From assembly GCA_963971425.1 (NCBI GenBank), contig OZ020520.1, positions 23,578,754 through 23,642,753 on the forward strand: a stretch of 64,000 nt of DNA. Direction: 5' to 3'. A program made the translations under genes and the position numbers. The notes beneath the pieces were generated by a model. That model searched no databases. It was not told the origin of the DNA and saw only the letters and a list, made by a program, of their open reading frames with translations. This DNA is from Bryoerythrophyllum caledonicum. Taxonomy: Eukaryota; Streptophyta; Bryopsida; Pottiales; Pottiaceae. Numbering within the stretch: the stretch's first letter is position 1; every line of letters begins with the position of its first letter. Of this stretch, positions 48,958-59,436 are shown piece by piece.

Positions 48958-49199
48958 ATGAAATACCCATTCCTTGTATAAATTTGGTTGCAAGTGCATT
49001 TTTCTTTCTTGTACCTTAGCTCTTCTAAGAAGCACCTAGTTTGTCCTCACTAATTCTTGGGCTTTTCATGCATATTTCATATTCTTTGAATGCGTGGTGT
49101 TATGCATGTTTTGAATCCTTGCGTTTTGATAGCTTCATTGATTTTGACCTGGATGTTTATAGTTTTGAGAGGAAGAGTTTCTAATAGTTTGTTAACTCA

Positions 49200-52100
49200 A
49201 TGCAGACTAGAGACGTGCATATGGGCTCCTCATCACGGGGTGATGGAAACAATATGGCTCTTCAAGTTTTAGAATTTGGGGAAGATCCAGGGTTGAAGAC
49301 GACCGAGTTGGCATTACGGAGGTCCCTGCGTGGGACTTCTTACGACGTATTGCAGAAGTCCACTTGCGCATACGTTCAAGAACTCCACATCCCACTCGGT
49401 CGCATGCTCCCAATGCCCGATGTGAGAGTCCCGCTGCGGAGCGATGTCGAGAAGCTTAAGGGGGAGTTTGTAAAGGGGTATTGGCCTGGCTCCGCTTGCT
49501 TTTACGTTGCAGTGAAGAGCTTCTCGTTGGTGGAGAAGGATGTGTCACCAAATGTTCGAGCTTTGTGGTCCGAATTGTGGCAAGAGGAGGAACGGAAGTT
49601 TGAGGCTCTTCTCGCGAGTCAACCGGAGTATGCGCCATTTCGCAACAAGTTCTTTTTTGTTTGGGATGGGAATCACCGCCACACTGCATGGATGGAGGTG
49701 ATATCCAGTCTTCATGCCACTCATTCCGAGTTCCATGTGCCGGTGAGGGCGGTTGTCATTGAGCCGACTGTGGAGAACAGACACATTCTCCTTAATGCGA
49801 TGACTGATTGGAACAAGTAAGCACTTTTCCTTGATTCCATCTCTAATTTATTTTCATTATTAAATACATGCTTCTATTTCACCTGAATTCTATATCATGT
49901 CCTTCAGGCAAAAGGAGACGGATCATATCGGTCAGCAGCTTACCCATGAGTTGAAGAGGATCCAGCATTTTGGATTATTGGACTTTGAGCAGCTCAAAGG
50001 TCTAATAAGCGAGTCTGACTACGAGGCCAGCCTTGCAGAATGGGGGAAGGTAACGAAGAAAAAATGGTATCACATGACGCACGATGCATTTCTGCGGCTC
50101 ATATTCGAGGTTCAACAACTAAAACATACTCTTGATTCATGCCTATTGCTCCATGTAGTTTCTTGTACTTTCATACTTTAAATCTAATACTTCATGAGTT
50201 GGTGATTGCAGCGTGATTTAATTGCCGTTCAGGAAGAATGCATTCGACAGTTAGGGACACTCTCGTTACTGGCAATGGTGAGGACCGGGAAGGGAGTTCT
50301 ACTGAGTTGGTGAGTAAGTGCACAGACGCGGTGCAGAAGAAGAAGGTCTCGTGTCAAACCAGTTTCAATCGACTATTGGCAATTGCCAATCCGGCCAATG
50401 GCAAAGACTTCTTCAAAGAGGTTTGATCTTTTAAGTTTTCTTACTGTCCACAGTCCTATTCATTGTTTCTCATATTTTTTATTTCCAAATTAGTTTGAAT
50501 GTATACCAAATTGACACAAATTTTGTGTGTCTTTTGTTTAGGTGTTGCGTCAATTTGACATTTACCAGTTCAAGCCGGAGATGACATCGGAGAAGTTACA
50601 ACTCTTTTGTACCGCGAAGGTGCCATCAAAGTTCAAGGCGCGCTGGTGTAAGTGGTGGAACATGAGCAAGTTGAGCAGGGAGGAATATCACTTTCCAAAA
50701 TCTCCAGCTTTAGACCCAAGTCTTCGAGGGTGGATCGATAGAGCTGCCTTCTGGGCTGGGGTAAGTTTTCCATATCATGGAATTTTAGTTAATGTAGATT
50801 TTCATTGCTAATATTTTCTTTGTCTAACTTGTTGTTTGGTTGGTTTCAGCTGGAAGACGAATGTGAGAAGAAATTTGCGGAGATTGTCCATGAGGATAAT
50901 CTTGTCATCCAGACGGAAGGACTTCCCAATCCCGTGAAAGGGATTGGAGCATGGATCGAATCGTGGTGCATCGGGCTGTGGGACAAAGCGTTTTCTGCCC
51001 ATGTGGGGAAGAAGATTGGGTTCACGAAGACCGAGGAGTTTCTGACGCAGCCCGAGTGTGAGAGATCGATGAAGAGGGCAGTGCTTCGCTACTTCTGGAT
51101 AGAGCTTGTTGCCAAGAGAGCCATGCAGCCTGAACAGCTTCCGATTCGCTTGAATATGTGGACGGATCCCACTGATGTCCAGTGCATCTTCACGGAGGCG
51201 TAGTTGCGACGCTTCTCTCGTCACCACTTGGAGCAGTGCCCTTGGTTCTTGGAGCTGAAGGATTCTGATCCTACCCTGGGCGAGGAGATGCAGCTAAGGT
51301 CTCGCTGTGACTCCTTACTCGTCTCAGGTAGTAATGACGGGATGCTTCCTCCATTGGTCCCCTCAATGGTTGTACAAGTGGATGTAGAGTTGACTGCAAA
51401 GGATAGAGAGGCAACAGCTACAAAGGCGGCGAAGGCGGCGGCTAAGGCGGCGGAGAAAGAAGCCCTCAGGGTGGAGAAAGAGACTGCCAAGACACTGAAG
51501 AAGGAAGTCAAGGAGAGGAACAAAGAGCTGGCCGCGTTGGTATTGAGGGAGGGACCCGAGAAGCTCATTGCTCAATTTGGGGTGGGTGCATCAATTGCCA
51601 TTCCTGCTACGGTCGCACCGTTGCACAGAATTTCGCCATCAGCCAGCAGTCGGCCCTCAGCATTCATTACGAAGCCTTCGTAGATTGTGTACACAATCCC
51701 AGTGATCGAGCAAGTTGATTCTTCTCTTGGAGTGTTGGTGATGTGTGAGAGTGCCCTCTCCATCATGCCTCTCTTTGACGATATCTCCGAAGATGCTGAC
51801 TACCCCCCGGTTTGGACCGAGTTGCGCCAATTTGCAAAGGCGCATGCTGGCTCTAGGCTCCGAACCTTGCGTGGAGATCCTTGTGATCTTGGTTTAGTGG
51901 ACATGGTGATCATAGACGTGCCGGAGGGGTTGCCGGTCCTAGGGATTCATTGTGGCACTGAAGTGCCCAGTTGGAACGAGCATCCAACTCAGCTGAATGA
52001 GAGAGGCAAGATGGAATCTCCTTTCATTCACCATTGTTTTGAGATGGCTGGAGAGCTGCTTCGTGACGGAGCGCCACTCATCGTGTTTTATCCAGACTCG

Positions 52101-53189
52101 AAGTTCATTTCCAATGAACTTCTTAGTTGGGCAGATTGGGCAGAGTTCGTCAAGGAGACAAAGTGGTTTGCCATTAATGGCTTGCCACTCTCGCGCGATG
52201 GGCAGCCCAGGCGCACTCACAAGTGCTTCATGGTGAAGTGTTTTGTGAGGAAGTCTGAGTCAGCAACCCCTTTTTCTTTCTACGACAGGGTGGAGCTGAT
52301 TCGCAAAGGGATTCAGCTGTCCTCGGATGGTCACTTGACCAATCTTATTACACAAGACACGCTGAGGATGAGAGGGACCGCCATGGAGCCATGGCGGGGA
52401 GCGCGGGAGAAGTCTATGAACCTCATGGAGGCTTTGATTGACCTTTGCACCCAGGAGGACGACGTAGTTTTTGATTTGACAGCATCTACTGGTAAGTATT
52501 CTTACTACGTCAAATTGTTTTATCCTTCTTTGTATTACAACTCTAGTACTAATTATTTTGTTTATCTTGTATAGGGGCATCAATCAAGGCTTGCAAGGCT
52601 CTAAAGCGCCACATCTTGGCATTGGAGTCTGACCCGGATTTGGTTAAGGGGGTCCTCCAATCCTTGATTCCGAGATCGGTGGAGGTGGAGTCAGCAATGG
52701 CACCAGCGGTGGAGGAGGAGTCTTGTAAGTGCCCGTTGGAGCTCGATGACGATGAGCCAGAGGTGAAGACGACTTGCAAGAGAACTTGTAAGTAAGTTCT
52801 CCACTTCTTTGGTGAATTTTGCATCCATGTGATTTAGAGAGTTCTGACTTTAACAACACAATTGCTTTGATTTTTGCAGTTGGTCGAGGTCGTTGATGGC
52901 TTCACCATCAACAACGCGGGAGGGGATGTTGTTAAGGTTGTCAAAGCTGGTTAATAGCCCGCCGTGGACATATGATTTGGCTCCTTGGAATGGTGGTGTT
53001 GCAAATGCGATGGCAGCACAATCATCCCCTCCAGGTGTTCCTCGAGCACCCCGTCATAGGTCCATCGCAAGGCAATTCGTAGACGATGAGGCTGATGGTA
53101 GTGGGTCGGAAAGCAGTGCCCCTTGTTTGGACGAGGATGACTTTGATGACTTTTCAGCGCAGGATTCCTCTATTTGGATTGTTTTTTAA
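49200..53189 (+). pseudogene. ParB-like domain fused to a beta-class DNA methyltransferase, carried by MULE-C
   Basis: Seven exons: 49200-49816, 49908-50109, 50212-50420, 50542-50760, 50850-52491, 52575-52791, 52880-53189, about 1,138 codons. The N-terminus is ParB/Srx-like: VQELHIPLGRMLPMPDVRVP, then FFVWDGNHRHTAWMEVISSL (the G-x-R/H-R box, ~154-165) and VPVRAVVIEPT. The middle is helical, with an Ala/Lys/Glu coiled coil (51.39-51.57 kb). The C-terminal methyltransferase has motif IV first (VDMVIIDVPEG, 51.90 kb; DPPY is usual), then motif I across the exon 5/6 junction (VVFDLTASTGASIKACKALK, RHILALESD). This is the IV-to-I beta order of N6-adenine or N4-cytosine enzymes. It ends in an acidic tail. 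In-frame TAG codons at 51,201 and 51,681 and a one-base phase clash in exon 3 suggest this copy is decayed. An AG before 49,204 allows an upstream exon. Substrate unknown. Confidence 0.75.
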
Positions 53190-54007
53190 TTTTATATGGG
53201 GCCTACTTTTGTTTTATATTATCTTTGAAATTGTCGATGTCCCATCTTATATTAATTGAAACATATGGAATGATTTAACACATTATCAAACAACTCTATT
53301 CCATTATTCAATCCATCCATAAACCAAGGTATTGTTGTGTATTACATGTAGACAAAACTAAGTACTGTATAAAATTCATAAGAAATTGTAGTAATGTAGA
53401 GAATTTACCACGTCTTTTATAGTATGCTAAACAACATGAACGTGTTTCCGTGCTTCGTACCATACGCAATCGTTGGTATCAACCACTTTTTATTGAAGTA
53501 TGTCAAATTCTCAATTACAGGTGGTTCCCATACCACAGGTATCACCTAGATATGATATGGATATCACCTAGGTATTATATGGATATTGCCCTGGTATTAT
53601 ATGGGTATCATCTATGTATTGTAAGGGTATGGCCTTCCATTAATCCTTTTAATTTTCCAATTATTGGGAGAGTTTTATTCTCAATGAAATAAATACAAAT
53701 ACGACCAATGAGTAATTCAAACCTGTTTTGTTATCCTAACCTAAATACCAAACCCATAAGTGCCCCTTTCGTTTTGAAGAAAAATTGTTGCTCTAAGACC
53801 ATCAAGTTGTCAACAATTCAGACTTCAATATGTCCAAATATTGTAGAGTTTTACATGATTTTTTACATATGTCAAGATAGACTAAATATAACTTACGGCC
53901 ATAGGCGTTGCTTTCAAATTTTGTAAAAAAATTGTGGAAAAAAAAACAATAAAATTCAGTGCTCACCGCTCGCCGCTCGCCGCTCACGGCTCACAAGATA
54001 GCAATCC
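53190..54007. other. MULE-C right flank and right terminus
   Basis: AT-rich with no gene. 53,520-53,640 carries spaced GGTAT motifs (AGGTATCACC, TAGGTATTATATGGATAT, TGGTATTATATGGGTATCAT). 53,958-54,007 is the terminus: CTCACCGCTCGCCGCTCGCC, then GCTCACGGCTCACAAGATAG and CAATCC, with CGCTCGC/CGCTCAC reiterations like those of the MULE-A ends (CGCCGCTCTCCGCTCGC). Confidence 0.65.
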
Positions 54008-56330
54008 TGTCACATGAGCATGGGAGAAGCCAAGGAAGGACTGTATTTTCTTGTAGCTTGTTATTAAAGGTGTCAGCGTTCATTAATATAAAGCATCTCG
54101 ATTTGTTGTAGGAGGTGATTAGTTTTCGGACTTCCCATACTACTTTATTATGTCTTTTAACAATTAGGGAGTGTATGTGGTGGTTTTGGCATTTGAGTAG
54201 AACATGAAGCCATGTGTCGGGGTCCGTTGAAGGGCATATGGGGCATGTTATGGATGGGAATATTTCTATTCCAAAGAAGAGTTGTTTGCGAGCATTTCCC
54301 ATTTATTGACTAGTACGGAATTTGATGAGGCATGTTATTTGTGAGTCTGAAATGATGGGGTTTTTCCAAAAATTTGTAGAGAGTTCATTGTCTATGTTGC
54401 TATTGTTAGTTCATTTCTCTATGTAAGGAATATTTTCTGAGATTGTGTCAAGGTTGTTGTAGAGGTCTTGTTTTTTGAGATATTTGTCCAAAAATCTAAT
54501 CGGGCCTTTGTCGGGGGTATCTTCTTTGGAAGGTCAATCTTCTTTTTGAAAGTAGTATGGGGTAGCATGGGCATGTTCGTGTGGGTCTTTGGCCTTTTTG
54601 TGTGTTTTTTCTTGGCCTTCTTTTGCTAGATTATCTGCTTGTTCGTTGCCATCAATATTGGCATGGGTTCTCACTTTGTGGAGGGTTGTGATTTGTGTTC
54701 GGTTTTCTAACATTTGGACCATTTAAATTAATATGGTTTGGTCGGGGTGGCTATTGTGAAGAGTAGGGTGTGTTATTTGAGTGTTTAGTAGGTAAAGTGT
54801 ATTTATACAATCGGTGAATATATGTGCGGGTTCATTATTGTATTTTGTTGTGATGATTTGTAGTGTTTTGTGAATGGCCATGAGTTCTACTCTAAAGATA
54901 TTTTGTAGTCCATGGAGTCTTTTGGCTAGTTTAATTTCCTTGGTAGAGTTATATATGCCATAGCCAGCTTTTTCTCTGTGCCAAGTTCCCGGGCTAATTT
55001 GTTCTGGTGGTTTAAAGGAGCCATTGGTGTAGTAACTATGTGCGGGGTTAAATTTTGGTGTGGTATGAGTTGGATAGTTTGGAAGAGGGGGCGGTGTGAC
55101 AAAGTAATTTAATGTATTGTTGACATAGTTTAGTTTTGACCTGTTCTTGCTTTGGTTTACGGGGGTTTGTATAGGTGTCGTCGGGGCCGATTTTGTGTAT
55201 ACTCGGTGTATGTTTAAATTGTCTATTATGGAGGTAAGTTCAGCAAGTTGTTCTAGGGTGCCAAGGGTTTGATTTTGATGATGCACACATAATATTTGTA
55301 TTGTAGATGGCTCGATTCGGGGTTTTTTTAGCTTGGGTGGAATAATAGGTTCTTTGTATGGTATTGAGTCTGCCTCAAATAATGCAATGATATAGGAATC
55401 TGGAAATGGGTTTGAGTGTTGGTTGTTGTTTTGGTACCAATTGTTGTTCGGTGTGATGATGATTGTATTTGTGTTATTTGAGTCATGTTTGGCGGCAAGT
55501 CGAGCCCAATGTATTGCTTGTTCCATTTGCTTCTCGTTGTGGGGGTGAGCTATACCAGTATCGATCCATTTGTAGTCAAAGGCCTTCCCCAAGGATCCGA
55601 ATATTTTGTCTCTTTCGTAAGGTGAGTAGATTTTTTTTAGTTTGGTAGAACATGTGACGGAGGAAGAAAAGTATGACTATTCGATGTTAAAGGATGAGAT
55701 TAGTGAGTCTAAAATGGGGGTGGGTATTGTGTATTGCACATTTTTGAGGGGGTCGTTTTTTGGTATTCAATATTTATATCTTTGGTGTGTTGGAGTCAAG
55801 TAATAGGGATAGTATGCAAGTGTCGGCCATTTTCTTCATATAGATGTGCTTGATTGTTATTTATTTTTATCGTGTTTGCGAGTGTAAGGATATCATTTTC
55901 GGGATTGCATTCTGTTGTGTAGATGTTTAAGAGTGGAATAATTATGGGAGGTGTTACGGATCGTGAGTCTAAGAGTTGTTCTTGGGGGTGGTGGTTTTGG
56001 ATGATATCTGAGTAAGTTATGTTTGAATTTTTTGGTAGTATTGTTTTAATTTTTCAATGTTATGTGTGGAGGTATTAGTGTCGTGTCGTGGGAAAAGGTC
56101 TCTTTGGGGAAGCCATTTATTGTATGTATTCTTGTTGTGTTGCCATTGGCATAAATATTTTGTGTAGGTTTTTTGTATATTATTCGCATCTGTGTGTTGT
56201 ATATGTTTATGGTGTGAGATGTTATTAATGGGGTATGTGGTAGGGTTTTTGGGGATGTATGTTGGGGGGGACAGGGGTGGTATGGATGTGGGGGGTTAGG
56301 GGGATTGATTGGGGTGAATGCACACTATGG
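54008..56330 (-). pseudogene. LINE-2 coding remnant: CCHC, RNase H and post-RT linker
   Basis: 54,302-54,008 repeats the LINE-1 finger (ITCPICPSTDPDTWLHVLLK, CQNHHIHSLIVKRHNK). 55,592-54,534 carries RNase H: SYYTNGSFKPPEQIS (first Asp replaced by Asn, LINE-1 has TDGS), VELMAIHKTLQII (Glu), IFTDCINTLYLLN (Asp) and RTHANIDGNEQADNLA (Asp kept). An in-frame TAA at about 54,723-54,725 splits it. 55.6-56.33 kb matches part of the LINE-1 linker in broken frames. Confidence 0.8.
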
Positions 56331-56334
56331 TCGA

Positions 56335-57620
56335 CCCCCTGGCCGTTTTTGGTTCTCCAGTACAAACAATACAACTAGTATGAAATTTTGGATCCCAAAT
56401 ATGCCGGCAAATCTGTGTATATTTGAAAAAGCGTGCACATCGTGCACATGGTGTGTTTGTCGTATCTTCTGACAACTGACAGATTATTGTGTTTGAAGTC
56501 AAGCAAATGGTTCATTTTCTTTCCTACGTTCACTGGATAAGCAGACTTTGACTTCATTTGGTGTTAAATTTTTGCACTACACAAGGTCTAAATCCATTAC
56601 CATCTTGTTAAGCATGATGTTAGTTCCTTAGACACCAATTTTTGGAGGTAGAGGATGGGTGTAGCATATTCAAAACAACTGTGCAAGGAGTGGAGGTTCA
56701 AAATTTGCCAATTCACACTTTAATTTTTTGTGAACTTATTATGTTTTAGATTGGTAATCTGAATGGTCAATAAGAAGGTTTACACCACATATTGTTGTGG
56801 GAAAAATAAAAAGTGAAAAATATTAAGTTATCTAGGTTTTGTGTGGAAAAGAAGAAGTTTTTTTGGTACCTTGCCCGACAATGAGTGACAATGTGTGAAA
56901 ATGTTTGACTTGGATTGGTATGCTATTTTTCACTAAAGACAAGAACTTTTTTTTGACAACATGAAGGGAAATAATATTACTTGCAAGTACTGAAAATCTC
57001 ACTTTCAATAGAGTGTCCTATCAAAAGTTTTTGGAGGTGCCCAAGGTGCCCGCCCTCCCCATTTAAAATTCAAAACCCTATAACTTTTTCATCAAATGTC
57101 CAATTTAGGAAAAAAAATGTTTTCCCACTAAGGTCTTGGTAATGCCTTTCTATAGTAAAAATTTCAAAGAGAAATGTTGGAAATTGACACCATAGGAACC
57201 TGACTAAATTTTCAAAAAGCCCATTTTTGACACTTGGTCCTTTAGGGGTAAAAGTGCATACTTCCACCATTGTAGCGGGGGGTCTTCAAATCTATGCACC
57301 CTTTATTTTGTGTGTTGACCAACCCCTTCCATCCTTTCCGCCCCATAATGCTGCCCTCCTTTACCACCTTCCTACCATTGGACAGAAACTCTGCCCATGG
57401 TGCCTCCCTTTTATGAAGGTAAGTTAAAAAAAATTGTACTCCCACGAAGCTCTACAAAGACATTCATCTCACGACGATACCATAGGAACCTGACCAAACT
57501 CTCAAATTGCCATTTCATGACACTTGGTCCTTTAGGAGTTAAAGACAACCGACATGTCATCCCCCCCAAGGGCTTTTGGGGTACCCATACAACGAGGTCT
57601 CAAGACCCCCCACCATAGTT
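56335..57620. repeat. ~1-kb non-coding repeat, copy 2 (inverted relative to 26.2 kb)
   Basis: Mirrors 26,200-27,180: AAGCAAATGGTTCATTTTC, GACTTTGACTTCATTTGGTG, TGCAAGGAGTGGAGGTTC, GACAAGAACTTTTTTTTGAC, TTGACACCATAGGAACCTGA. Its last block (ACCATAGGAACCTGA ... GACACTTGGTCCTTTAG) is duplicated: 57,185-57,250 and 57,478-57,540. It abuts the 5' end of LINE-2. Overlapping frames show no family motif. Confidence 0.7.
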
Positions 57621-57889
57621 GGGTGGGCTATGGTGGTAGGCACCATGCCGGTATGGGGATTTGCCTCATCGGTGTGCCATGAATCAAACCACTACATCAA
57701 GGCTGTGGTGCCTTTAGTGAATTGATATATAGTATTGATGTAGTGGTGTACTGTAAGTTGTAAGTATTGTATTTGTGTTGAGCCCAATTCAGTGACACGT
57801 CACATTTCAAATTCAAACCATTATTGCACCCACTACATGTTAAATTGGTGTACGGTGTTATGTATGAACATGTACTAAATTATGGTCAA

Positions 57890-58075
57890 CTATTCTACAT
57901 GTATGGTGTTGTATATGAACATGGTAAGGTTTGAATATTGAAATGACATCCACATGGAAAATGTTAGTTGAATTGCCAATTGAAAGGTGTATCTCTTGCC
58001 AAATTTTTAACACATTTTTTGTACTTTAAGAGTTAAAATAAGCGACCGTTTATATGGTCCCCTATAGACCTTTAA
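57890..58075 (+). repeat. Dispersed ~190-bp repeat, copy 6
   Basis: CTACATGTATGGTGTTGTAT, GAACATGGTAAGGTTTGAAT, AAAATGTTAGTTGAATTG, AACACATTTTTTGTACTTTA and a terminal CTTTAACCCTTTAAG. More diverged than the 26.8-kb copy. Confidence 0.6.
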
Positions 58076-58079
58076 CCCT

Positions 58080-59436
58080 TTAAGGCCAATGAGATTCTAT
58101 GCGTGTTCTAGATCATGCAAAATGACATCTACATAGTTGATACATTTTGGCACAAAAATCTACAACTCATTTCACGGAAGTCACTATAACTGGCCAATGC
58201 TTACACCGATAATCATGGCAATGGTCTCAATAGATGCCCATCTTCCTCCACCTCCAACTCATGGCCAATTTTTTCCTTCAAAGTGGCATGTAGCCCTTGC
58301 TATAAGGTTTTTGTGCTAGAACAACCCATATATGGTCCTTTAACCTTAACTCTTAAAAGGCAGAGCCTATGACCATGGAATCAACGTCAATTTCCATTCT
58401 ACTATATACTCTAGTTTTTCATCAAATATAAGTGGAATTTTTCTTTCATTTTTCAAAGATGGGATCACATGTTTTGTTCATGTCACAAAAACGACAATTT
58501 TTTTGGAAAAAATTTGAATTTATGTAGACAAACTCGTAGGGACAAAAGTTGTGTAAATGATACTTCCATGTTCAGCTAAAATTAGAGAATCGGTTATAGG
58601 CCCAAAGTTCAAATTGCAATAACTTATCTAATTTTAAGGTATTTTTCAAATTACTGAAAAATACTTTAAAATTACTGAAAAAAATGTATTGTTGGGCAAG
58701 GGTTGAAGGTAGACTTCTGGCAATCACTAGGAGTTTAGAAACCGGTTTTTTTGGACATAGAGGGCCTTGTTGCAGATGGATGCAATCATGTTGTCAGATC
58801 CGAAAGCACAAACATATGAAGGCAAGGTGCATGTCCTGGACGCTGTCTCTCAAACCTTAGCATTTTGTGATCACAAAGGAGCTCGCATTATCATCTGTGG
58901 CTCGAGTCGGTGGCGTTTCCAGACTGAGCGCTTGGAAGGATCTTGCACTGCTTGTGGCTGGGTGCTGGGCACAACGACTCGCCGCGACATATCCAGTGTG
59001 GACGTTCTTGTTGCACCTCGCATTTTGATGTTTCGTTGCTTGTGTTTGGTCTTACGATCTTGGTAGTTTGAGGCAGTTTGGCTAGGCCTCCACCTTCTTG
59101 CCTTCGGTGCCGGTGCCTCACGCGCTTAAGTTTGAGTCCTATTTGTAAACTTTGGGTTGGCTGTTGGATGTAGAGTTTTGGTTTGGTGGGATGTACTGCA
59201 CCTGATTGTGGAGGGGTGTTGATTTGAGAGGCTTGCGTGGTACTTGTGGATGGATGTTGGAAGAAGCGGAGGGTTTGTTTTCCTGATTTGTACGAGGACT
59301 GGATTTGGGACAACGCACATCTTGCATTCAACTAATGTTCTAGCACATGAGTCAAAGGTTGGGTTTGGGGAGTATTAAGAGTTTGGAAATGACTGTTTTC
59401 GGACAGTAAGATTCAGCTTGAGTGCCTGGTTGAGCA
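58080..59436. other. Non-coding region with one unrecognised frame
   Basis: Mostly AT-rich. 58,767-59,066 (+) is a 99-codon frame (MLQMDAIMLSDPKAQTYEGK, then IIICGSSRWRFQTERLEGSC) with better coding character than its flanks and no family I recognise. It may be the 5' part of the kinase relic locus. 59,100-59,330 is GT-rich. Confidence 0.35.

Larger units (their letters stand above)
44628..54007. mobile_element. MULE-C: large DNA transposon with transposase and ParB-methyltransferase genes
   Basis: About 9.4 kb inserted in LINE-2. LINE sequence stops at TCTCACACG (44,619-44,627) and resumes with TGTCACATG (54,008-54,016). The LINE-1 counterpart is TCTCACATG, so these look like a 9-bp target duplication with two differences. 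The right end, read inward, is GGATTGCTATCTTGTGAGCC, then GTGAGCGGCGAGCGGCGAGC, akin to the MULE-A ends. The left end lacks an obvious matching repeat. Contents: transposase (-, 47,594 to 44,63x), a divergent intergenic region with a palindromic array (48.33-48.96 kb), the ParB-methyltransferase gene (+, 49.20-53.19 kb) and an AT-rich right flank. Confidence 0.8.
40605..56330 (-). mobile_element. LINE-2: 5'-truncated LINE split by two nested MULEs
   Basis: Same family as LINE-1, in three collinear pieces: 40,605-40,921 (3' hairpin and UTR), 44,256-44,627 (3' UTR and end of the CCHC region) and about 54,008-56,330 (CCHC, RNase H, part of the post-RT linker). Each junction continues LINE-1 sequence without loss. 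At 40.9/44.3 kb GCATATTGA is duplicated; at 44.6/54.0 kb a similar 9-mer is found on both sides. The left 3' end has GAAGAAGAAGAACGCC followed by the hairpin. The 5' end stops near 56,330, with no RT or endonuclease, so the insertion was truncated. It is clearly older than both MULEs. Confidence 0.85.

Noticed and set aside
48424-49019. Long open frames on both strands (about 150 codons each) with repeated protein units
   Set aside because: They follow the 126/127-bp palindromic array and exist on both strands at once, so they are products of repeat length and not genes.
57227-57618. Protein-like frames with many Pro and Trp
   Set aside because: They lie in a non-coding repeat whose other copy at 26.2 kb does not preserve the frames.
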